Of a stretch of DNA of 64,000 bases, positions 51,084-59,459 are shown piece after piece; position 1 is the first letter of the stretch, and the number at the start of each line of letters is the position of its first letter. Source of the stretch: Pseudomonas gingeri. GTDB lineage: Bacteria > Pseudomonadota > Gammaproteobacteria > Pseudomonadales > Pseudomonadaceae. A model generated the notes under the pieces. The model saw only the letters and a program-made list of their open reading frames with translations. It was not told the DNA's origin and made no database searches. The DNA lies in assembly GCF_013385635.1 (NCBI RefSeq), contig NZ_JACAPR010000019.1, positions 1-64,000 on the forward strand. Direction: 5' to 3'. The translations under genes were made by a program, and so were the position numbers.

Positions 51084-52709
51084 ATGCACCACAATTTGAA
51101 CGACCTGAGCGCGCAATGCGTTGCGCCTCCCGCTGGCCTGGCCAGTGAATACCGCCGCCTGCCGCACTGGCAGGAACTGAGCCTGGGCCAGATGCTGCAG
51201 ATCCAGGCCGAACGCCACGGTTCGCGCCTGGCTCTTATCGATGGCGAACGACGCCTGAGCTACCGGCGACTGTACGAAGGTGTCGAGCGTCTGGCGACGG
51301 CGCTCTGGGGGCGGGGATTGCGGCCGGGGCAGGTGGCGATTGTCCAGCTGAACAACCAGGCGGCCTTTGTCGAGCTGGTATTTGCCCTGTTCCGCTTGGG
51401 CGTGGTCCCGGTGATGGCCCTGCCGGCCCACGGCGAGCGGGAAATCGGCCAGTTCGTCGGCCTGACCGACGCGGTGGCCTGGTTTCATCCGCAGTATGCC
51501 CTCGACAGCGACAACCTGGCGGTCGTCGAACGCATCCGGATCGGCTCGCCGTCCCTGCGGCTGGTGATGGCGGTGGCGCCGGAGGAGTCCTGGCACGATA
51601 TCCAGGCCGGGCAGGGCGCTGCGAGCATTCCCCAGCCGAGCCCGGATGATATCGCCTGCTTCCAGTTGTCCGGCGGCACCACCGGTATTCCCAAGCTGAT
51701 TCCACGGCGGCACAACGACTACCTGTACAACGCCCGGGCCAGTGCCCAGGTCAGCGGCCTGGATGTTGATTCGCGCCATCTCGCGGTATTGCCCATGGCC
51801 CACAACTTCCCCATGGCTTCCCCGGGGTTTATCGGCACCCTGAGTGTCGGCGGCTGCGTGGTCATTGCCCGGGATCCGAGTCCGCTCGACTGTTTCGACC
51901 TGATTGAAGAGCACGCCGTGACCCATGTCTCCCTGGTTCCGACTCTGGTGCTGCTGTGGCTCGAAGCGGCCCAGGCACTGGACCCGGCACTCGACTCCCT
52001 GCGGGTGCTGCAAGTCGGCGGGGCGTCCTTTGCCGAGGACGTTGCGCGGCGTGTCGAGCCGACTTTCGGTTGTCGCCTGCAGCAGGTCTTCGGCATGGCC
52101 GAGGGGCTGCTGAGCTTTACCGGTCTCGATGACACCCCGCACCGGATCTGTACCACCCAGGGGCGACCGTTGTCGCCGGCTGACGAAGTGCTGATCGTCG
52201 ACGCCGAGGATCGATCGCTGCCCGCCGGTGAGAAGGGCCATCTACTGGTGCGCGGGCCCTATACGTTGCGAGGTTACTACGGTGCACCCGAGCATAACCG
52301 CCACGCGTTTCGGGCTGACGGTTTCTATCGCACCGGCGATCTGGCCCGTTATGACACCGAGGGATACCTGACCTTGTGCGGACGGGAAAAGGAGCAGATC
52401 AACCGCGGCGGGGAGAAGATCGCGGTGGACGAGGTCGAAGGACTGCTGCTCAGCCACCCGATGATCTATGACGCGGCGGTGGTGGGCCTGCCGGACGAGT
52501 TCCTCGGGGAAAAGAGCTGTGCGTTCGTCATCCTGCGCCAGCCGCTGGAACCCCGGGGCATCAGCGACTTCCTGCGCCAGCAGGGGTTGGCGAGTTTCAA
52601 GTGGCCGGACCAGTACTGCTTTATCGACGTGTTTCCGGCCACCGCGGTGGGCAAGATCAGCAAGCGCGGACTCAGGGAACGCCTGCGTGAACAGTACCTG
52701 ACGGGCTGA
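51084..52709 (+). CDS. pchD: Salicylate-AMP ligase, PchD-like
   Basis: This 541-residue stand-alone aryl adenylation enzyme activates salicylate and loads it on the NRPS aryl carrier. Motifs include FQLSGGTTGIPKLIPRRHND, LPMAHNFPMASPG, QVFGMAEGLLSFT, YRTGDLARYD and GREKEQINRGGEKIAVDE. The enzyme could in principle take 2,3-dihydroxybenzoate, but salicylate is indicated by pchB/pchA beside it. ATG 51084 follows AAGGGA by 8 nt; ATG 51066 is also in frame. The stop is only 6 bp from that of the convergent tetR. Confidence 0.9.
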   Translation: MHHNLNDLSAQCVAPPAGLASEYRRLPHWQELSLGQMLQIQAERHGSRLALIDGERRLSYRRLYEGVERLATALWGRGLRPGQVAIVQLNNQAAFVELVFALFRLGVVPVMALPAHGEREIGQFVGLTDAVAWFHPQYALDSDNLAVVERIRIGSPSLRLVMAVAPEESWHDIQAGQGAASIPQPSPDDIACFQLSGGTTGIPKLIPRRHNDYLYNARASAQVSGLDVDSRHLAVLPMAHNFPMASPGFIGTLSVGGCVVIARDPSPLDCFDLIEEHAVTHVSLVPTLVLLWLEAAQALDPALDSLRVLQVGGASFAEDVARRVEPTFGCRLQQVFGMAEGLLSFTGLDDTPHRICTTQGRPLSPADEVLIVDAEDRSLPAGEKGHLLVRGPYTLRGYYGAPEHNRHAFRADGFYRTGDLARYDTEGYLTLCGREKEQINRGGEKIAVDEVEGLLLSHPMIYDAAVVGLPDEFLGEKSCAFVILRQPLEPRGISDFLRQQGLASFKWPDQYCFIDVFPATAVGKISKRGLRERLREQYLTG

Positions 52710-52715
52710 AGCTGT

Positions 52716-53342
52716 TCAGGCGGGACGGATGATCAGGCTCAGGACATAGGTCAGGAAGGTCTGGTCATCCGGTACGCTGTGGCCGCCCACGGCAATGGCG
52801 TCCTGGGCTTCGATCTGGCTGTGCAGCCAGTACTGGATCAGCCCGCCGACGGTGATCATCGCCTGGCCGGGCGGGATGTCGCCGCGGATATGGCCGGCCT
52901 CGCGGGCCTTGGCGAAAATAGGCACGAACAGGCTGTTGAGTTGTTCGGAGCGCCTCTTGCGTTCCTGGTCCTGGGTGCCCATTACCCGCCAAAGCTGGAA
53001 GCGCAGGGCGCTGGGATGGGATTTCCAATAGGCCATGTAGGCGCCTACCAGCGTCGGGATGGTCTGCTCATCGACCACGCAATCTGTCAGCGACAGGTCC
53101 TTGAACCAGACCTGGAAGTCCGCGGTGACGCGCTCGCCAACCTGTTCCCAGAGGGTTTCCTTGTCCTTGAAGTGATGATGGATCAGCGGCGGGGAAACCT
53201 TCGCAGCCAGGGCCACCTGGCGAATCGATGCACCTTCGAAGCCTGAGACCGAAAAAATCTTCAGGGCCGCGTCAAGGATCAGATCGCGGGCATCGGGGCT
53301 CGAATAGTGGGGGCGCAGCTCGGATGTGGGCAGTTCGGACAT
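52716..53342 (-). CDS. TetR-family repressor next to the siderophore operon
   Basis: This 208-residue TetR regulator has an N-terminal helix-turn-helix (LILDAALKIFSVSGFEGAS, IRQVALAAKVSPPLIHHHF; about residues 18-65) and a helical ligand domain. ATG 53342 follows GGAG. It is convergent with pchD. In pyochelin clusters the local regulator is usually the AraC-type PchR; none is visible here, so this protein is a candidate local regulator. An inverted repeat TGTTCA-N6-TGAACA lies just upstream at 53389-53406. Function is inferred from context. Confidence 0.8.
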   Translation of the reverse strand: MSELPTSELRPHYSSPDARDLILDAALKIFSVSGFEGASIRQVALAAKVSPPLIHHHFKDKETLWEQVGERVTADFQVWFKDLSLTDCVVDEQTIPTLVGAYMAYWKSHPSALRFQLWRVMGTQDQERKRRSEQLNSLFVPIFAKAREAGHIRGDIPPGQAMITVGGLIQYWLHSQIEAQDAIAVGGHSVPDDQTFLTYVLSLIIRPA

Positions 53343-53388
53343 ATAGAATCTCCAGGCAAGCCTCCGAGTGTAGTCAGCACTGATCATT

Positions 53389-53406
53389 TGTTCAACTTGC
53401 TGAACA
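53389..53406. promoter_or_regulatory. Inverted repeat upstream of tetR
   Basis: TGTTCA-ACTTGC-TGAACA is a perfect 6+6 palindrome 47 bp before the TetR start, a usual place for an autoregulatory operator. The extended left half ATTTGTTCA recurs at 39638-39646 in the receptor promoter. Confidence 0.5.
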
Positions 53407-53577
53407 CCATGAAAAATCCGCCGACCGCACGCTACGCACAGGTTGTTGGAGAAAGGGCGTCGGCACTATCGGTTCCAGTGATAGTCACCATTGAGCATCG
53501 CAAGTTCTGTTTTCCCCGGAAATCCGGACAATCGCCGTCATCGAAACGAAATATTGTCTTTTTTTCAGGATCCGCCC

Positions 53578-53919
53578 ATGCGCTTTCTACTTCTTCCTGT
53601 CCTGGCCCTGGCCTCGTTGCTGCTCTCGGCATGCGCCTCGGCGCCCAACGATCCGACCCTGACCCTGCAGACCAGCAAGACGCCGGAGCAGTACACGGAG
53701 TGTGTCGTGCCGAAGCTGCAGAAAAACGCCTTCAATACGACGGTGTCGCAGACCCAGCGGCACTACAAGATCGTCGTCGTCAGCAAGTTCGCGGCCGACA
53801 ACGTGCTTGAGGCCTACAAGGCCCCGAGTGGCGGCAAAGTGTTTATCTACGAACGCCAACTGCTGGCATCGACCTTCGAGCCTTCGAAGTTCGAACGCGC
53901 CGCACAGGATTGCCTGTAA
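53578..53919 (+). CDS. Small lipoprotein, unknown function
   Basis: This 113-residue protein has a clear lipoprotein signal (MRFLLLPVLALASLLLSACASAP, lipid cysteine at residue 19). A short domain follows with paired cysteines (YTECVVPKLQ and the C-terminal AAQDCL) that may form a disulfide. Family unknown to me. ATG 53578 has CAGGA upstream; the longer frame is spurious. A palindrome ACGGGA-N10-TCCCGT (53936-53957) between it and the convergent regulator gene could be a terminator. Confidence 0.7.
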   Translation: MRFLLLPVLALASLLLSACASAPNDPTLTLQTSKTPEQYTECVVPKLQKNAFNTTVSQTQRHYKIVVVSKFAADNVLEAYKAPSGGKVFIYERQLLASTFEPSKFERAAQDCL

Positions 53920-53943
53920 CGGCGAGGACCTCATGACGGGACA

Positions 53944-54570
53944 TCAGATGATCCCGTGATCGATGGCGTACTTGACCAGTGCCGCGGGCTTGTCGATGTT
54001 GAGTTTGCGGCGGATGCTCAGGCGGTGGGTCTCCACCGTCCGCACGCTGATATCCAGCTGCCGGGCCATTTCCTTGTTATTCAGGCCCTGGGCCATTTTC
54101 TGCAGGACCTGGCTTTCCCGTGGCGTCAGTTCGTTGTCCGTGCCTTTGTCGGCAATCAGCCGCTGGGCGATTTGCGCGCTGTAGAAGGTCCCGCCACTGG
54201 TGATCGCCTCGATGGCGGCAATGATTTCCCGCGACGGCGAATTCTTCAGTACATAGCCACTGGCGCCCGCGCGAACCGACTCGCTGACGTACTCGTAATT
54301 GTCGTACATGCTCAGTATCAGCACCTTGAGCAGGGGGTAGCGGCTGCGCAGGATCCGCGTCAGTTCAAGCCCGTTCATGTCCCTCAGGCCGATGTCGAGC
54401 AGCAACAGGTCCGGCTGGCAGCGTCCGACCATCTCGATGGCGTCGGCGCCATTCTCGGCTTCGCCCACCACTTCCAGGGGCTCCATGACCGACAGCAGTG
54501 CCTTGATGCCATCGCGCACCAGTGAGTGATCGTCGACCAGGGCGACGCGGATCGGGCAGGGCAGGTTCAT
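53944..54570 (-). CDS. NarL/FixJ-family response regulator
   Basis: This 208-residue two-component regulator has a receiver domain with DD at residues 13-14, phosphoacceptor Asp59 (LLLLDIGL), Ser/Thr in LILSMYDN and Lys in GYVLKNSPS. A LuxR-type helix-turn-helix (LTPRESQVLQKMAQGLNNKE, ISVRTVETHRLSIR; about 140-205) follows. It lies 31 bp after its likely partner kinase and in the same direction. The kinase is divergent from cstA, so control of carbon-starvation/pyruvate transport is likely but inferred. Confidence 0.9.
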   Translation of the reverse strand: MNLPCPIRVALVDDHSLVRDGIKALLSVMEPLEVVGEAENGADAIEMVGRCQPDLLLLDIGLRDMNGLELTRILRSRYPLLKVLILSMYDNYEYVSESVRAGASGYVLKNSPSREIIAAIEAITSGGTFYSAQIAQRLIADKGTDNELTPRESQVLQKMAQGLNNKEMARQLDISVRTVETHRLSIRRKLNIDKPAALVKYAIDHGII

Positions 54571-54601
54571 CGCAGCTATTCACTCTCGTTGTCATGGGGG
54601 C

Positions 54602-55966
54602 TCAGCGTTCCGTGCCCGGCATCTTCATCGGCAGCAGCACATCCAGCTCGCTGCGTCCGGGCACCGAGACCAGATCGAAGCGGCCGCCGAAATGTTCGAC
54701 GCGTTCACGCATATTACGCAAGCCGATACCGGCCTGGCTGCGCTCGACCTGGGCGACGTTGAAACCGACGCCGTCATCGACCATGGTCAGGCGTATGGAC
54801 TCCTCGGACCCGTGCAGGGTAATCGAAACGTTCCTCGCCTGGGCATGTCGTTCGATATTGGTCAGGCCTTCCTGCACGATGCGAAACAGCGAAACGGCCG
54901 CGCCATCGACCAGGTGGCAGTCGAATTCATTGTCGTTGTAGTTCACCCGCAGCCCGCTGCGCTGCTCGAATTCCGCCGCGAGCTGGCCGATGGCCGCCGA
55001 CAGGCCGAGGGTGTCGAGCAACGACGAACGCAGGTCATGGGACAGGCTGCGCACCTCGCCAATGGCTTCACCCAGGCGCTCGGTGGCTTCTTTCAGGATA
55101 CCCAGGCCCTTGGCGTGCTCCTGCCGGTCGAGCACATGGCTGGCCAGCTCGAACTTGAACTTGATCGACACCAGCAACTGACTGATGCCGTCGTGGAGTT
55201 CGCGGGAAACCCGCGAGCGCTCTTCCTCCTGCAAGCTGACGATGCGCTGGGTCAGGCGTTGCAGCTTCTTGTCGGCCAGGCGATGTTCGCTGACGTTCAG
55301 CGTCATGCCGCCGGCGAAGACAATCAGCACCGCCACCAGTGCCACCGCGGCGATCGCCAGCATGGTCGTGCGAATACCCTGGGCCACCTCGTCGCGGGCC
55401 TGCTGGGTCGCGCGCTCGACGTCCTCCAGGTAGATCCCGGTGCCGAGCATCCAGCCCCAGCGATCGAGCATCACCACATAGGCCAGCTTGTCGGTGACCT
55501 GGCCGGAGGAGGGCTTGTTCCAGGCGTAGCGCTGAAAGCCTTCTCCCGATTCCGCGCTCTTGAGCAACGCCTGGATCACCGGCAGGCCGTGGGGATCCTT
55601 CATGTCCCAGAGGTATTGGCCCACCAGTTCCGACTGTCGCGCGTGCATCAGGCTGCGGCCCTCGTGGTCGTAGACGAAGAAGTAGCCGTTGATGCCGAAG
55701 CTGAGCTTGCGCAGCTCTTCGAGCACCTGCTGCTGTGCCTGCGCGTCGCCCTTGCCGTTGTCGTACATCGGCGCGATCAGGCTTTGCGCCATCGCGACGT
55801 AGTTCTTCAACTCGGCGCGCTTGCTGGCCAGGATGCTGTCTTCGATCAGTTGCGCCTGCTGGTCGCCCAGTTGCCGGTTCAGGGAAATCACCAGCCCGCA
55901 GATAACGGCGATCGCCAACACCAGCGGCAAAATCCCGAGGGCGACGATTTTGTGTTTGAGCTGCAT
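54602..55966 (-). CDS. Cache-domain sensor histidine kinase
   Basis: This 454-residue membrane kinase has a first transmembrane helix (LGILPLVLAIAVICGLVI) and a periplasmic single-Cache domain (about residues 32-195; GINGYFFVYDHEGRSLMH, WGWMLGTGIYL). A second helix (TMLAIAAVALVAVLIVFAGG) follows. A HisKA_3 phosphoacceptor His258 (VSRELHDGISQ) and an HATPase domain (IVQEGLTNIERHA, DDGVGF, GLRNMRERV) complete it. The Cache domain suggests binding of a small carboxylate. It pairs with the NarL-type regulator and stands divergent from cstA, recalling pyruvate-sensing systems that control such transporters. Confidence 0.9.
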   Translation of the reverse strand: MQLKHKIVALGILPLVLAIAVICGLVISLNRQLGDQQAQLIEDSILASKRAELKNYVAMAQSLIAPMYDNGKGDAQAQQQVLEELRKLSFGINGYFFVYDHEGRSLMHARQSELVGQYLWDMKDPHGLPVIQALLKSAESGEGFQRYAWNKPSSGQVTDKLAYVVMLDRWGWMLGTGIYLEDVERATQQARDEVAQGIRTTMLAIAAVALVAVLIVFAGGMTLNVSEHRLADKKLQRLTQRIVSLQEEERSRVSRELHDGISQLLVSIKFKFELASHVLDRQEHAKGLGILKEATERLGEAIGEVRSLSHDLRSSLLDTLGLSAAIGQLAAEFEQRSGLRVNYNDNEFDCHLVDGAAVSLFRIVQEGLTNIERHAQARNVSITLHGSEESIRLTMVDDGVGFNVAQVERSQAGIGLRNMRERVEHFGGRFDLVSVPGRSELDVLLPMKMPGTER

Positions 55967-55981
55967 ATAGGTTCCTAAGTA

Positions 55982-56012
55982 GTACTACGTAGAGCGTGCG
56001 TACGTAGTCCTG
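55982..56012. promoter_or_regulatory. 11-bp inverted repeat between kinase gene and cstA
   Basis: AGTACTACGTA (55982-55992) and TACGTAGTCCT (56002-56012) form 11-bp arms with one mismatch and a 9-bp spacer. The palindrome TACGTA occurs in both arms. It lies in the 154-bp divergent gap, about 110 bp before cstA and 16 bp before the kinase start, where a LuxR-type dimer could bind. Confidence 0.6.
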
Positions 56013-56120
56013 CGGATTTATTTGTGGACGGCACACGCGGATATTGGGCCAGCTCCGCACCGCGGACACAATTATAAAAAATTACCGCCGCAGTCACCGA
56101 CTGTCGGCAGGAGACACGCA

Positions 56121-58181
56121 ATGACCCGTCTGGCTAAACACCTCGCCTGGTTTGCCGTGGCTGTCCTGGGAGCGTTTGCGCTGAGTGTCGTGGCCCTGCG
56201 CCGCGGCGAAGCCATCAACGCCCTCTGGATCGTAGTCGCCGCAGTCGCTATCTACCTCGTCGCATACCGTTACTACAGCCTGTTCATCGCCAACAAGGTG
56301 ATGCAACTCGATGTCCATCGGGCCACGCCCGCCGTGCTCAACAACGACGGCCTGGACTTTGTCCCGACCAACAAACACGTACTCTTCGGTCACCACTTCG
56401 CGGCCATCGCCGGCGCTGGCCCGCTGGTCGGCCCGGTGCTGGCGGCACAGATGGGCTACCTGCCCGGCACGCTCTGGCTGATTGCCGGCGTGGTGCTGGC
56501 CGGTGCGGTCCAGGACTTCATGGTGCTGTTCATGTCCACCCGACGCAACGGTCGCTCCCTGGGCGATATGGTCCGTGAGGAAATGGGCCGCATTCCCGGG
56601 ACCATCGCGCTATTCGGCTGCTTCCTGATCATGATCATCATCCTCGCGGTGCTGGCGCTGATCGTGGTCAAGGCCCTGGCCGAGAGCCCTTGGGGCACCT
56701 TCACGGTGATGGCGACGATCCCGATCGCGATGTTCATGGGCGTCTACATGCGTTATATCCGCCCGGGCCGTATCGGTGAAATCTCCCTGGTCGGCGTGGC
56801 CTTGCTGCTCGGCTCGATCTGGGTCGGCGGGCTGATCGCGGCCGACCCGGCCTGGGCCAAGGTGTTTACCTTCACCGGTATCCAGATCACCTGGATGCTG
56901 ATCGGCTACGGTTTCGTCGCCGCTGTCCTGCCCGTGTGGCTGATCCTCGCACCCCGGGACTATCTGTCGACCTTCCTCAAGATCGGCACCATCGTGGCCC
57001 TGGCGATCGGCATCCTGATCACCATGCCCGAGCTGAAAATGCCCGCGCTGACCCAGTTCACCGACGGCACCGGCCCGGTGTGGAAAGGCGGCCTGTTCCC
57101 GTTCCTGTTCATCACCATCGCCTGTGGCGCCGTCTCCGGTTTCCATGCGTTGATTGCCTCCGGCACCACGCCCAAGCTGCTGGCCAGTGAAGGCCATGCC
57201 CGTTATATCGGCTACGGCGGCATGCTGACCGAGTCCTTCGTGGCGATCATGGCGATCGTTGCCGCCTCGGTGATCGAGCCGGGCGTGTATTTCGCCATGA
57301 ACAGCCCGGCCGCCCTGGTCGGCAGCGATGCGGTCTCGGTTGCCCAGACCGTCAGCAGTTGGGGCTTTGCCATTACCCCGGACGCGCTCCAGGCGGTGGC
57401 CAAGGACATCGGTGAAACCACCATCCTCGCCCGTGCCGGCGGCGCGCCGACCCTGGCGGTCGGTATCGCGCAGATCCTCCACCATGTCCTGCCGGGTGAA
57501 AACACCATGGCGTTCTGGTACCACTTCGCGATCCTGTTCGAAGCGCTGTTTATCCTGACGGCGGTGGATGCGGGCACCCGTGCCGGTCGGTTCATGCTGC
57601 AGGACCTGCTGGGTTCCTTCGTGCCGTCGCTCAAGCGCACCGAATCCTGGACCGCCAACCTGATCGCCACGGCCGGTTGCGTGGCCATGTGGGGTTACCT
57701 GTTGTACCAGGGTGTGATCGATCCATTGGGTGGCATCAACACCCTGTGGCCGCTGTTCGGCATCTCCAACCAGATGCTGGCCGGGATTGCCCTGATGCTG
57801 GCGACTGTCGTGCTGATCAAGATGAAGCGCCAGCGCTACGTCTGGGTCACCATGCTGCCGGCCATCTGGTTGCTGATCTGCACCACCACCGCGGGCTTTA
57901 TCAAACTGTTCGATCCGAGCCCGGCCATCGGTTTCCTCGCCCTGGCGAAGAAATACAGTGTCGCGCTGGACGCCGGGCAAGTGATTGCCCCGGCCAAGGA
58001 CATCACGCAGATGCAGCACGTGATCTACAACGCCTACACCAACGCCACGCTGACGGCGCTGTTCCTGCTGGTGGTGTTCAGCATCCTGTTCTTTGCCCTC
58101 AAGGTCGGCATTGCCGCCTGGGGCACCAAGGAACGTACGGATAAGGAAGCCCCGTTCCAGGCGCTGCCTGATGCGCTGTGA
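56121..58181 (+). CDS. cstA: CstA/BtsT-family carbon starvation (pyruvate/peptide) transporter
   Basis: This 686-residue membrane protein has about 16 helices and matches the CstA family: TNKHVLFGHHFAAIAGAGPL near residue 80, MVREEMGRIPGTI, GAVSGFHALIASGTTPKLL and NTLWPLFGISNQMLAGIAL. Members carry pyruvate or small peptides under nutrient limitation. ATG 56121 follows CAGGAG; upstream frame is non-coding. It is followed 27 nt later by the YbdD-type small protein, its usual partner, and divergent from a Cache kinase system that probably controls it. Confidence 0.92.
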   Translation: MTRLAKHLAWFAVAVLGAFALSVVALRRGEAINALWIVVAAVAIYLVAYRYYSLFIANKVMQLDVHRATPAVLNNDGLDFVPTNKHVLFGHHFAAIAGAGPLVGPVLAAQMGYLPGTLWLIAGVVLAGAVQDFMVLFMSTRRNGRSLGDMVREEMGRIPGTIALFGCFLIMIIILAVLALIVVKALAESPWGTFTVMATIPIAMFMGVYMRYIRPGRIGEISLVGVALLLGSIWVGGLIAADPAWAKVFTFTGIQITWMLIGYGFVAAVLPVWLILAPRDYLSTFLKIGTIVALAIGILITMPELKMPALTQFTDGTGPVWKGGLFPFLFITIACGAVSGFHALIASGTTPKLLASEGHARYIGYGGMLTESFVAIMAIVAASVIEPGVYFAMNSPAALVGSDAVSVAQTVSSWGFAITPDALQAVAKDIGETTILARAGGAPTLAVGIAQILHHVLPGENTMAFWYHFAILFEALFILTAVDAGTRAGRFMLQDLLGSFVPSLKRTESWTANLIATAGCVAMWGYLLYQGVIDPLGGINTLWPLFGISNQMLAGIALMLATVVLIKMKRQRYVWVTMLPAIWLLICTTTAGFIKLFDPSPAIGFLALAKKYSVALDAGQVIAPAKDITQMQHVIYNAYTNATLTALFLLVVFSILFFALKVGIAAWGTKERTDKEAPFQALPDAL

Positions 58182-58208
58182 CGGCGTGCTTGAAAGAGGA
58201 GTGCGGCC

Positions 58209-58409
58209 ATGTTCAATGACCTGAGCCGTCTCGGCAAATACCTCGGCCAGGCTGCGCGACTGATGGTCGGCATGCCGGACTATGACACCTACGTCGAGCA
58301 TATGCAGAACAAGCATCCGGACAAACCGCTGATGAGCTACGAGGCGTTTTTCCGCGAGCGCCAGGAGGCGCGATACGGAGGAGGGAAGGGGCAGACCCGT
58401 TGTTGCTGA
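58209..58409 (+). CDS. YbdD/YjiX family small protein (DUF466)
   Basis: This 66-residue protein has the family core YLGQAARLMVGMPDYDTYVE and HMQNKHPDKPLMSYEAFFRE. It is almost always beside cstA/btsT genes, as here, and may assist the transporter. ATG 58209 follows GAGGAG. The C-terminus is cysteine-ended (QTRCC). A terminator follows at 58449-58475. Confidence 0.9.
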   Translation: MFNDLSRLGKYLGQAARLMVGMPDYDTYVEHMQNKHPDKPLMSYEAFFRERQEARYGGGKGQTRCC

Positions 58410-58448
58410 CACATGTCGGTGACAGTCACTCTGCCAATACCTGATAAG

Positions 58449-58475
58449 AAACCGGCTGATCAAGCCGGTTTTTAT
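58449..58475 (+). terminator. Rho-independent terminator after ybdD
   Basis: AACCGGCT and AGCCGGTT flank GATCA and are followed by TTTTTATT, 40 nt after the stop codon. Confidence 0.9.
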
Positions 58476-58523
58476 TGCCGGGAAAATGCCCGGGGCTACC
58501 GATCAAGGGCGGGCCTCGCGCCC

Positions 58524-59450
58524 CTAGTTGAAGTTCACGGGTTTCATCGCCCGGGTGTTCACGTTCACTTCAAAGACATCCGGGCGCGAATAGTGCCCGC
58601 AGGCGTCGAAATCCAGGTTGGACTTGTTGAGTGTCGACAGGTCGATGTCGGCATAGATTTCCGTTTCGCAATCATGCACGGGGCCGGCCAGTACCTCACC
58701 CATCGGGCTGACGATCATGCTGCCGCCATGCATGATGTAGTCGCCGGGATTGACGTCCAGGTCGAAAGCCTCCTGATAGCTTTGCGGGTACTCCTCCAGC
58801 TTGATGGCCTGGCACGCAGCCAGGACAAAAGTCCTGCCTTCGAGCGCGATGTGAGTCATCGAACTGGCCCAACTCTTGCGGTCATCGGCGGTCGGCGCGC
58901 AGTAAAGCTGCACACCTTGGGCGTACATGGCCTGGCGGAAGGCGGGCATGTAGTTTTCCCAGCAGATCACACTGCCGAGGGTGCCGATGTCGGTGGTGAT
59001 CGCCTCGATGGTCGAGCCGTCGCCAAAGCCCCAGATGATTCTTTCCTGGCCCGTGGGCATCAGTTTACGGTGATAGCCGGCGATGCCTTTGCCGGGGACG
59101 AAGGTGACCGCGGTGCAATAGAGCGTCCGTCCATAGCGCTCGATGATGCCCATGACCACGATGATGTTCAATTCATCGGCGCAGTTCGACAGCACCGCCA
59201 GCTCTGGCCCGTCCAGCGCCACCGCACCCTCGAAATACTCGTTGTACAGATCCCTGCCGACGGAACTGCGGTTACCTACGACGCTGCCAAAGCTTTGTCC
59301 CTTGGGGTAACCACCGATAAACGCCTCGGGAAACACCGCCAGTTGCGCGCCCTGTCTGGCCACGCGATGCAATATGTCGCAAGCCTTCTCGATGCTGGCC
59401 ACCGGGGCGAAAGGAATGGAAGAGGCCTGAATTACCGCTACACGAGTCAT
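58524..59450 (-). CDS. Nitrilase (carbon-nitrogen hydrolase)
   Basis: This 308-residue nitrilase-superfamily enzyme carries the catalytic triad: Glu42 (FPEAFIGGYPKG), Lys129 (YHRKLMPTG) and Cys163 (VICWENYMP). The CWEN context marks true nitrilases (branch 1), which hydrolyse organic nitriles to carboxylic acids and ammonia. The substrate is unknown. It lies 9 nt after the MHS transporter gene in the same direction, so uptake and hydrolysis of one compound are likely linked. ATG 59450 has AGGAGC upstream. Confidence 0.92.
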   Translation of the reverse strand: MTRVAVIQASSIPFAPVASIEKACDILHRVARQGAQLAVFPEAFIGGYPKGQSFGSVVGNRSSVGRDLYNEYFEGAVALDGPELAVLSNCADELNIIVVMGIIERYGRTLYCTAVTFVPGKGIAGYHRKLMPTGQERIIWGFGDGSTIEAITTDIGTLGSVICWENYMPAFRQAMYAQGVQLYCAPTADDRKSWASSMTHIALEGRTFVLAACQAIKLEEYPQSYQEAFDLDVNPGDYIMHGGSMIVSPMGEVLAGPVHDCETEIYADIDLSTLNKSNLDFDACGHYSRPDVFEVNVNTRAMKPVNFN

Positions 59451-59459
59451 ATGCGCTCC

